Origin: Limanda limanda
Lineage: Eukaryota > Chordata > Actinopteri > Pleuronectiformes > Pleuronectidae
Length of the DNA stretch: 64,000 bases
Reading direction: 5' to 3'
NCBI RefSeq assembly: GCF_963576545.1
Contig: NW_026870425.1
Location: forward strand, 682,001 to 746,000
Below, piece by piece: positions 49,201 to 61,200 of this stretch. The notes beneath the pieces were generated by a model. It searched no databases. It worked only from the letters and a program-made list of their open reading frames with translations, and had not been told where the DNA came from. The first letter of the stretch is position 1, and each line of letters opens with the position of its first letter. Position numbers and translations under genes: made by a program.

Positions 49201-52200
49201 CACTTGGGCTGACATGTGATGAAAAAGTCAGAAATCTTAATCACTGCTTCCAAAAAAGGCTTATCTCCCCGTTTCCAGCTGTTTAGTGACATTTGGGATG
49301 ATGTGTGATGAAAAATTCAAGAATTTAACCTTTTCTTCCAAAAAAAGGCAGATCTCCCTGTTTCCAGCGCTTTTCTGACACTGGAGCTGATATGTGATGA
49401 AAAAGTCAAAATGTTAACCATTGCTTCCAAAAAAGGCTTATCTCCCCGTTTCCAGCTGTTTAGTGACATTTGGGATGATGTGTGATGAAAAATTCAAGAA
49501 TTTAACCTTTTCTTCCAAAAAAAGGCAGATCTCCCTGTTTCCAGCGCTTTTCTGACACTGGAGCTGATATGTGATGAAAAAGTCAAAATGTTAACGATTG
49601 CTTCCAAAAAAGGCTTATCTCACCGTTTCCAGCTGTTTAGTGACATTTGGGATGATGTGTGATGAAAAATTCAAGAATATAACCTTTTCTTCCAAAAAAA
49701 GGCAGATCTCCCTGTTTCCAGCGCTTTTCTGACACTTGGGTCTGACATGTGATGAAAACGTCAGAAATCTTAATCAATGCTTCCAAAAAAGGCTTATCTT
49801 CCCGTTTCCCGCTGTTTAGTGACATTTGGGATGATGTGTGATGAAAAATTCAAGAATTTAACCTTTTCTTCAAAGAAAAGGCAGATCTCCCTGTTTCCAG
49901 CGCTTTTCTGACACTGGAGTTGATATGTGATGAAAAAGTCAAAATGTTAACCATTGCTTCCAAAAAAGGCTTATCTCCCCGTTTCCAGCTGTTTAGTGAC
50001 ATTTGGGATGATGTGTGATAAAAAATTCAAGAATTTAACCATTTCTTCCAAAAAAGGCTTATCTCCCTGTTTCCAGCGCTTTTCTGACACTTGGGCTGAC
50101 ATGTGATGAAAAAGTCAGAAATCTTAATCAATGCTTCCAAAAAAGGCTTATCTCCCCGTTTCCAGCTGTTTAGTGACATTTGGGATGATGTGTGATGAAA
50201 AATTCAAGAATTTAACCTTTTCTTCCAAAAAAAGGCAGATCTCCCTGTTTCCAGCGCTTTTCTGACACTTGGGCTGACATGTGATGAAAAAGTCAGAAAT
50301 CTTAATCAATGCTTCCAAAAAAGGCTTATCTCCCCGTTTCCAGCTGTTTAGTGACATTTGGGATGATGTGAGATGAAAAATTCAAGAATTTAACCTTTTC
50401 TTCCAAAAAAAGGCAGATCTCCCTGTTTCCAGCGCTTTTCTGACACTGGAGCTGATATGTGATGAAAAAGTCAAAATGTTAACCATTGCTTCCAAAAAAG
50501 GCTTATCTCCCCGTTTCCAGCTGTTTAGTGACATTTGGAATGATGTGTGATGAAAAATTCAAGAATATAACCTTTTCTTCCAAAAAAAGGCAGATCTCCC
50601 TGTTTCCAGCGCTTTTCTGACACTTGGGCTGACATGTGATGAAAAAGTCAGAAATCTTAATCAATGCTTCCAAAAAAGGCTTATCTCCCCGTTTCCAGCT
50701 GTTTAGTGACATTTGGGATGATGTGTGATGAAAAATTCAAGAATTTAACCATTTCTTCCAAAAAAGGCTTATCTCCCTGTTTCCAGCGCTTTTCTGACAC
50801 TTGGGCTGACATGTGATGAAAAAGTCAGAAATCTTAATCAATGCTTCCAAAAAAGGCTTATCTCCCCGTTTCCAGCTGTTTAGTGACATTTGGGATGATG
50901 TGTGATGAAAAATTCAAGAATTTAACCATTTCTTCCAAAAAAGGCTTATCTCCCTGTTTCCAGCACTTTTCTGACACTTGGGCTGACATGTGATGAAAAA
51001 GTCAAAATGTTAACCATTGCTTCCAAAAAAGGCTTATCTCCCAGTTTCCAGCTGTTTAGTGACATTTGGGATGATGTGTGATGAAAAATTCAAGAATATA
51101 ACCTTTTCTTCCAAAAAAAGGCAGATCTCCCTGTTTCCAGCGCTTTTCTGACACTGCAGCTGATATGTGATGAAAAAGTCAAAATGTTAACCATTGCTTC
51201 CAAAAAAGGTTTATCTCCCCGTTTCCAGCTGTTTAGTGACATTTGGGATGATGTGTGATGAAAAATTCAAGAATTTAACCATTTCTTCCAAAAAGGCTTA
51301 TCTCCCTGTTTCCAGCGCTTTTCTGACACTTGGGCTGACATGTGATGAAAAAGTCAGAAATCTTAATCAATGCTTCCAAAAAAGGCTTATCTCCCCGTTT
51401 CCAGCTGTTTAGTGACATTTGGGATGAAGTGTGATGAAAAATTCAAGAATTTAACCTTTTCTTCCAAAAAAAGGCAGATCTCCCTGTTTCCAGCGCTTTT
51501 CTGACACTTGGGCTGACATGTGATGAAAAAGTCAGAAATCTTAATCAATGCTTCCAAAAAAGGCTTATCTCCCCGTTTCCAGCTGTTTAGTGACATTTGG
51601 GATGATGTGTGATAAAAAATTCAAGAATTTAACCATTTCTTCCAAAAAAAGGCAGATCTCCCTGTTTCCAGCGCTTTTCTGACACTGGAGCTGATATGTG
51701 ATGAAAAAGTCAAAATGTTAACCATTGCTTCCAAAAAAGGCTTATCTCCCCGTTTCCAGCTGTTTAGTGACATTTGGGATGATGTGTGATGAAAAATTCA
51801 AGAATATAACCTTTTCTTCCAAAAAAAGGCAGATCTCCCTGTTTCCAGCGCTTTTCTGACACTTGGGTCTGACATGTGATGAAAAAGTCAGAAATCTTAA
51901 TCAATGCTTCCAAAAAAGGCTTATCTCCCCGTTTCCAGCTGTTTAGTGACATTTGGGATGATGTGAGATGAAAAATTCAAGAATTTAACCTTTTCTTCCA
52001 AAAAAGGCAGATCTCCCTGTTTCCAGCGCTTTTCTGACACTGGAGCTGATATGTGATGAAAAAGTCAAAATGTTAACCATTGCTTCCAAAAAAGGCTTAT
52101 CTCCCCGTTTCCAGCTGTTTAGTGACATTTGGGATGATGTGTGATGAAAAATTCAAGAATTTAACCTTTTCTTCCAAAAAAAGGCAGATCTCCCTGTTTC

Positions 52201-55200
52201 CAGCGCTATTCTGACACTGGAGCTGATATGTGATGAAAAAGTCAAAATGTTAACGATTGCTTCCAAAAAAGGCTTATCTCCCCGTTTCCAGCTGTTTAGT
52301 GACATTTGGGATGATGTGTGATTAAAAATTCAAGAATTTAACCATTTCTTCCAAAAAAGGCTTATCTCCCTGTTTCCAGCGCTTTTCTGACACTGGAGCT
52401 GATATGTGATGAAAAAGTCAAAATGTTAACCATTGCTTCCAAAAAAGGCTTATCTCCCCGTTTCCAGCTGTTTAGTGACATTTGGAATGATGTGTGATGA
52501 AAAATTCAAGAATATAACCTTTTCTTCCAAAAAAAGGCAGATCTCCCTGTTTCCAGCGCTTTTCTGACACTTGGGCTGACATGTGATGAAAAATTCAGAA
52601 ATCTTAATCAATGCTTCCAAAAAAGGCTTATCTCCCCGTTTCCAGCTGTTTAGTGACATTTGGGATGATGTGTGATGAAAAATTCAAGAATTTAACCATT
52701 TCTTCCAAAAAAGGCTTATCTCCCTGTTTCCAGCGCTTTTCTGACACTTGGGCTGACATGTGATGAAAAAGTCAGAAATCTTAATCAATGCTTCCAAAAA
52801 AGGCTTATCTCCCCGTTTCCAGCTGTTTAGTGACATTTGGGATGATGTGTGATGAAAAATTCAAGAATTTAACCATTTCTTCCAAAAAAGGCTTATCTCC
52901 CTGTTTCCAGCGCTTTTCTGACGCTTGGGCTGACATGTGATGAAAAAGTCAGAAATCTTAATCAATGCTTCCAAAAAAGGCTTATCTCCCCGTTTCCAGC
53001 TGTTTAGTGACATTTGGGATGATGTGTGATGAAAAATTCAAGAATTTAACCATTTCTTCCAAAAAAGGCTTATCTCCCTGTTTCCAGCACTTTTCTGACA
53101 CTTGGGCTGACATGTGATGAAAAAGTCAAAATGTTAACCATTGCTTCCAAAAAAGGCTTATCTCCCCGTTTCCAGCTGTTTAGTGACATTTGGGATGATG
53201 TGTGATGAAAAATTCAAGAATATAACCTTTTCTTCCAAAAAAAGGCAGATCTCCCTGTTTCCAGCGCTTTTCTGACACTTGGGCTGACATGTGATGAAAA
53301 AGTCAGAAATCTTAATCAATGCTTCCAAAAAAGGCTTATCTCCCCGTTTCCAGCTGTTTAGTGACATTTGGGATGATGTGTGATGAAAAATTCAAGAATT
53401 TAACCATTTCTTCCAAAAAAGGCTTATCTCCCTGTTTCCAGCACTTTTCTGACACTTGGGCTGACATGTGATGAAAAAGTCAAAATGTTAACCATTGCTT
53501 CCAAAAAAGGCTTATCTCCCCGTTTCCAGCTGTTTAGTGACATTTGGGATGATGTGTGATGAAAAATTCAAGAATATAACCTTTTCTTCCAAAAAAAGGC
53601 AGATCTCCCTGTTTCCAGCGCTTTTCTGACACTTAGGCTGACATGTGATGAAAAAGTCAGAAATCTTAATCAATGCTTCCAAAAAAGGCTTATCTCCCCG
53701 TTTCCAGCTGTTTAGTGACATTTGGGATGATGTGTGATGAAAAATTCAAGAATTTAACCATTTCTTCCAAAAAAGGCTTATCTCCCTGTTTCCAGCGCTT
53801 TTCTGACACTTGGGCTGACATGTGATGAAAAAGTCAGAAATCTTACTCAATGCTTCCAAAAAAGGCTTATCTCCCCGTTTCCAGCTGTTTAGTGACATTT
53901 GGGATGATGTGAGATGAAAAATTCAAGAATTTAACCTTTTCTTCCAAAAAAAGGCAGATCTCCCTGTTTCCAGCGCTTTTCTGACACTGGAGCTGATATG
54001 TGATGAAAAAGTCAAAATGTTAACCATTGCTTCCAAAAAAGGCTTATCTCCCCGTTTCCAGCTGTTTATTGACATTTTGGATGATGTGTGATGAAAAATT
54101 CAAGAATTTAACCATTTCTTCCAAAAAAGGCTTATCTCCCTGTTTCCAGCGCTTTTCTGACACTTGGGCTGACATGTGATGAAAAAGTCAGAAATCTTAA
54201 TCAATGCTTCCAAAAAAGGCTTATCTCCCCGTTTCCAGCTGTTTAGTGACATCTGGGATGATGTGTGATAAAAAATTCAAGAATTTAACCATTTCTTCCA
54301 AAAAAAGGCAGATCTCCCTGTTTCCAGCGCTTTTCTGACACTGGAGCTGATATGTGATGAAAAAGTCAAAATGTTTACCATTGCTTCCAAAAAAGGCATA
54401 TCTCCCCGTTTCCAGCTGTTTAGTGACATTTGGGATGATGTCTGATGAAAAATTCAAGAATTTAACCTTTTCTTCCAAAAAAAGGCAGATCTCCCTGTTT
54501 CCAGCGCTTTTCTGACACTGGAGCTGATATGTGATGAAAAAGTCAAAATGTTAACGATTGCTTCCAAAAAAGGCTTATCTCCCCGTTTCCAGCTGTTTAG
54601 TGACATTTGGGATGATGTGTGATGAAAAATTCAAGAATATAACCTTTTCTTACAAAAAAAGGCAGATCTCCCTTTTTCCAGCGCTTTTCTGACACTTGGG
54701 CTGACATTTGATGAAAAAGTCAGAAATCTTAATCAATGCTTCCAAAAAAGGCTTATCTCCCCGTTTCCAGCTGTTTAGTGACATTTGGGATGATGTGTGA
54801 TGAAAAATTCAAGAATTTAACCATTTCTTCCAAAAAAAGGCAGATCTCCCTGTTTCCAGCGCTTTTCTGACACTGGAGCTGATATGTGATGAAAAAGTCA
54901 AAATGTTAACGATTGCTTCCAAAAAAGGCTTATCTCCCCGTTTCCAGCTGTTTAGTGACATTTGGGATGATGTGTGATGAAAAATTCAAGAATTTAACCA
55001 TTTCTTCCAAAAAAGGCTTATCTCCCTGTTTCCAGCGCTTTTCTGACACTTGGGCTGACATGTGATGAAAAAGTCAGAAATCTTACTCAATGCTTCCAAA
55101 AAAGGCTTATCTCCCCGTTTCCAGCTGTTTAGTGACATTTGGGATGATGTGAGATGAAAAATTCAAGAATTTAACCTTTTCTTCCAAAAAAAGGCAGATC

Positions 55201-58200
55201 TCCCTGTTTCCAGCGCTTTTCTGACACTGGAGCTGATATGTGATGAAAAAGTCAAAATGTTAACGATTGCTTCCAAAAAAGGCTTATCTCCCCGTTTCCA
55301 GCTGTTTAGTGACATTTGGGATGATGTGTGATGAAAAATTCAAGAATATAACCTTTTCTTCCAAAAAAAGGCAGATCTCCCTTTTTCCAGCGCTTTTCTG
55401 ACACTTGGGCTGACATTTGATGAAAAAGTCAGAAATCTTAATCAATGCTTCCAAAAAAGGCTTATCTCCCCGTTTCCAGCTGTTTAGTGACATTTGGGAT
55501 GATGTGTGATGAAAAATTCAAGAATTTAACCATTTCTTCCAAAAAAGGCTTATCTCCCTGTTTCCAGCGCTTTTCTGACACTTGGGCTGACATGTGATGA
55601 AAAAGTCAGAAATCTTACTCAATGCTTCCAAAAAAGGCTTATCTCCCCGTTTCCAGCTGTTTAGTGACATTTGGGATGATGTGAGATGAAAAATTCAAGA
55701 ATTTAACCTTTTCTTCCAAAAAAAGGCAGATCTCCCTGTTTCCAGCGCTTTTCTGACACTGGAGCTGATATGTGATGAAAAAGTCAAAATGTTAACCATT
55801 GCTTCCAAAAAAGGCTTATCTCACCGTTTCCAGCTGTTTAGTGACATTTGGGATGATGTGTGATGAAAAATTCAAGAATATAACCTTTTCTTCCAAAAAA
55901 AGGCAGATCTCCCTGTTTCCAGCGCTTTTCTGACACTTGGGCTGACATGTGATGAAAAAGTCAGAAATCTTAATCAATGCTTCCAAAAAAGGCTTATCTC
56001 CCCGTTTCCAGCTGTTAAGTGACATTTGGGATGATGTGTGATGAAAAATTCAAGAATTTAACCATTTCTTCCAAAAAAGGCTTATCTCCCTGTTTCCAGC
56101 GATTTTCTGACACTTGGGCTGACATGTGATGAAAAAGTCAGAAATCTTAATCAATGCTTCCAAAAAAGGCTTATCTCCCCGTTTCCAGCTGTTTAGTGAC
56201 AATTGGGATGATGTGTGATGACAAATTCAAGAATTTAACCATTTCTTCCAAAAAAGGCTTATCTCCCTGTTTCCAGCGCTTTTCTGACACTTGGGCTGAT
56301 ATGTGATGAAAAAGTCAGAAATCTTACTCAATGCTTCCAAAAAAGGCTTATCTCCCCGTTTCCAGCTGTTTAGTGACATTTGGGATGATGTGAGATGAAA
56401 AATTCAAGAATTTAACCTTTTCTTCCAAAAAAAGGCAGATCTCCCTGTTTCCAGCGCTTTTCTGACACTGGAGCTGATATGTGATGAAAAAGTTAAAATG
56501 TTAACCATTGCTTCCAAAAAAGGCTTATCTCCCCGTTTCCAGCTGTTTAGTGACATTTGGGATGATGTGTGATGAAAAATTCAAGAATTTAACCATTTCT
56601 TCCAAAAAAGGCTTATCTCCCTGTTTCCAGCGCTTTTCTGACACTGGAGCTGATATGTGATGAAAAAGTCAAAATGTTAACCATTGCTTCCAAAAAAGGC
56701 TTATCTCCCCGTTTCCAGCTGTTTAGTGACATTTGGGATGATGTGAGATGAAAAATTCAAGAATTTAACCTTTTCTTCCAAAAAAAGGCAGATCTCCCTG
56801 TTTCCAGCGCTTTTCTGACACTTGGGCTGACATGTGATGAAAAAGTCAGAAATCTTAATCAATGCTTCCAAAAAAGGCTTATCTCCCCGTTTCCAGCTGT
56901 TTAGTGACATTTGGGATGATGTGTGATGAAAAATTCAAGAATTTAACCTTTTCTTCCAAAAAAAGGCAGATCTCCCTGTTTCCAGCGCTTTTCTGACACT
57001 GCAGCTGATATGTGATGAAAAAGTCAAAATGTTAACCATTGCTTCCAAAAAAGGCTTATCTCCCCGTTTCCAGCTGCTTAGTGACATTTGGGATGATGTG
57101 TGATGAAAAATTCAAGAATATAACCTTTTCTTCCAAAAAAAGGCAGATCTCCCTGTTTCCAGCGCTTTTCTGACACTTAGGCTGACATGTGATGAAAAAG
57201 TCAGAAATCTTAATCAATGCTTCCAAAAAAGGCTTATCTCCCCGTTTCCAGCTGTTTAGTGACATTTGGGATGATGTGTGATGAAAAATTCAAGAATTTA
57301 ACCTTTTCTTCAAAAAAAGGCTTATCTCCCTGTTTCCAGCGCTTTTCTGACACTTGGGCTGACATGTGATGAAAAAGTCAGAAATCTTAATCAATGCTTC
57401 CAAAAAAGGCGTATCTCCCCGTTTCCAGCTGTTTAGTGACATTTGGGATGATGTGTGATGAAAAATTCAAGAATTTAACCTTTTCTTCCAAAAAAAGGCA
57501 GATCTCCCTGTTTCCAGCGCTTTTCTGACACTGGAGCTGATATGTGATGAAAAAGTCAAAATGTTAACGATTGCTTCCAAAAAAGGCAGATCTCCCTGTT
57601 TCCAGCGCTTTTCTGACACTTGGGTCTGACATGTGATGAAAAAGTCAGAAATCTTAATCAATGCTTCCAAAAAAGGCTTATCTCCCCGTTTCCAGCTGTT
57701 TAGTGACATTTGGGATGATGTGTGATGAAAAATTCAAGAATTTAACCATTTCTTCCAAAAAAGGCTTATCTCCCTGTTTCCAGCGCTTTTCTGACACTTG
57801 GGCTGACATGTGATGAAAAAGTCAGAAATCTTACTCAATGCTTCCAAAAAAGGCTTATCTCCCCGTTTCCAGCTGTTTAGTGACATTTGGGATGATGTGA
57901 GATGAAAAATTCAAGAATTTAACCTTTTCTTCCAAAAAAAGGCAGATCTCCCTGTTTCCAGCGCTTTTCTGACACTGGAGCTGATATGTGATGACAAAGT
58001 CAAAATGTTAACCATTGCTTCCAAAAAAGGCTTATCTCCCCGTTTCCAGCTGTTTAGTGACATTTGGGATGATGTGTGATGAAAAATTCAAGAATTTAAC
58101 CTTTTCTTCCAAAAAAAAACAGATCTCCCTGTTTCCAGCGCTATTCTGACACTGGAGCTGATATGTGATGAAAAAGTCAAAATGTTAACGATTGCTTCCA

Positions 58201-61200
58201 AAAAAGGCTTATCTCACCGTTTCCAGCTGTTTAGTGACATTTGGGATGATGTGTGATGAAAAATTCAAGAATATAACCTTTTCTTCCAAAAAAAGGCAGA
58301 TCTCCCTGTTTCCAGCGCTTTTCTGACACTTGGGCTGACATGTGATGAAAAAGTCAGAAATCTTAATCAATGCTTCCAAAAAAGGCTTATCTCCCCGTTT
58401 CCAGCTGTTTAGTGACATTTGGGATGATCTGTGATGAAAAATTCAAGAATTTAACCATTTCTTCCAAAAAAGGCTTATCTCCCTGTTTCCAGCGATTTTC
58501 TGACACTTGGGCTGACATGTGATGAAAAAGTCAGAAATCTTAATCAATGCTTCCAAAAAAGGCTTATCTCCCCGTTTCCAGCTGTTTAGTGACATTTGGG
58601 ATGATGTGTGATGAAAAATTCAAGAATTTAACCATTTCTTCCAAAAAAGGCTTATCTCCCTGTTTCCAGCGCTTTTCTGACACTTGGGCTGACATGTGAT
58701 GAAAAAGTCAGAAATCTTAATCAATGCTTCCAAAAAAGGCTTATCTCCCCGTTTCCAGCTGTTTAGTGACATTTGGGATGATGTGTGATGAAAAATTCAA
58801 GAATATAACCTTTTCTTCCAAAAAAAGGCAGATCTCCCTGTTTCCAGCGCTTTTCTGACACTTGGGCTGACATGTGATGAAAAAGTCAGAAATCTTAATC
58901 AATGCTTCCAAAAAAGGCTTATCTCCCCGTTTCCAGCTGTTTAGTGACATTTGGGATGATGTGAGATGAAAAATTCAAGAATTTAACATTTTCTTCCAAA
59001 AAAAGGCAGATCTCCCTGTTTCCAGCGCTTTTCTGACACTTAGGCTGACATGTGATGAAAAAGTCAAAATGTTAACCATTGCTTCCAAAAAAGGCTTATC
59101 TCCCCGTTTCCAGCTGTTTAGTGACATTTGGGATGATGTGTGATGAAAAATTCAAGAATTTAACCTTTTCTTCCAAAAAAAGGCAGATCTCCCTGTTTCC
59201 AGCGCTTTTCTGACACTGGAGCTGATATGTGATAAAAAAGTCAAGAATTTAACCATTTCTTCCAAAAAAGGCTTATCTCCCTGTTTCCAGCGCTTTTCTG
59301 ACACTGGAGATGATATGTGATGAAAAAGTCAAAATGTTAACCATTGCTTCCAAAAAAGGCTTATCTCCCCGTTTCCAGCTGTTTAGTGACATTTGGGATG
59401 ATGTGTGATGAAAAATTCAAGAATTTAACCTTTTCTTCCAAAAAAAGGCAGATCTCCCTGTTTCCAGCGCTTTTCTGACACTGGAGCTGATATGTGATGA
59501 AAAAGTCAAAATGTTAACCATTGCTTCCAAAAAAGGCTTATCTCCCCGTTTCCAGCTGTTTAGTGACATTTGGGATGATGTGTGATGAAAAATTCAAGAA
59601 TATAACCTTTCCTTCCAAAAAAAGGCAGATCTCCCTGTTTCCAGCGCTTTTCTGACACTTTGGCTGACATGTGATGAAAAAGTCAGAAATCTTAATCAAT
59701 GCTTCCAAAAAAGGCTTATCTCCCCGTTTCCAGCTGTTTAGTGACATTTTGGATGATGTGTGATGAAAAATTCAAGAATTTAACCTTTTCTTCCAAAAAA
59801 GGCTTATCTCCCTGTTTCCAGCGCTTTTCTGACACTGGAGCTGATATGTGATGAAAAAGTCAAAATGTTAACCATTGCTTCCAAAAAAGGCTTGTATCCC
59901 CGTTTCCAGCTGTTTAGTGACATTTGGGATGATGTGTGATGAAAAATTCAAGAATTTAACCATTTCTTCCAAAAAAGGCTTATCTCCCTGTTTCCAGCGC
60001 TTTTCTGACACTTGGGCTGACATGTGATGAAAAAGTCAGAAATCTTAATCAATGCTTCCAAAAAAGGCTTATCTCCCCGTTTCCAGCTGTTTAGTGACAT
60101 TTGGGATGATGTGTGATGAAAAATTCAAGAATTTAACCTTTTCTTCCAAAAAAAGGCAGATCTCCCTGTTTCCAGCGCTTTTCTGACACTGGAGCTGATA
60201 TGTGATGAAAAAGTCAAAATGTTAACCATTGCTTCCAAAAAAGGCTTATCTCCCCGTTTCCAGCTGTTTAGTGACATTTGGGATGATGTGTGATGAAAAA
60301 TTCAAGAATATAACCTTTTCTTCCAAAAAAAGGAAGATCTCCCTGTTTCCAGCGCTTTTCTGACACTTGGGCTGACATGTGATGAAAAAGTCAGAAATCT
60401 TATTCAATGCTTCCAAAAAAGGCTTATCTCCCCGTTTCCAGCTGTTTAGTGACATTTGGGATGATGTGTGATGAAAAATTCAAGAATTTAACCATTTCTT
60501 CCAAAAAAGGCTTATCTCCCTGTTTCCAGCGCTTTTCTGACACTTGGGCTGACATGTGATGAAAAAGTCAGAAATCTTAATCAATGCTTCCAAAAAAGGC
60601 TTATCTCCCCGTTTCCAGCTGTTTAGTGACATTTGGGATGATGTGTGATGAAAAATTCAAGAATTTAACCTTTTCTTCCAAAAAAAGGCAGATCTCCCTG
60701 TTTCCAGCGCTTTTCTGACACTGGAGCTGATATGTGATGAAAAAGTCAAAATGTTAACCATTGCTTCCAAAAAAGGCTTATCTCCCCGTTTCCAGCTGTT
60801 TAGTGACATTTGGGATGATGTGTGATGAAAAATTCAAGAATATAACCTTTTCTTCCAAAAAAAGGCAGATCTCCCTGTTTCCAGCGCTTTTCTGACACTT
60901 GGGCTGACATGTGATGAAAAAGTCAGAAATCTTAATCAATGCTTCCAAAAAAGGCTTATCTCCCCGTTTCCAGCTGTTTAGTGACATTTGGGATGATGTG
61001 TGATGAAAAATTCAAGAATTTAACCATTTCTTCCAAAAAAGGCTCATCTCCCTGTTTCCAGCGCTTTTCTGACACTTGGGCTGACATGTGATGAAAAAGT
61101 AAGAAATCTTAATCAATGCTTCCAAAAAAGGCTTATCTCCCCTTTTTTAGCTGTTTAGTGACATTTGGGATGATGTGTGATGAAAAATTCAAGAATTTAA

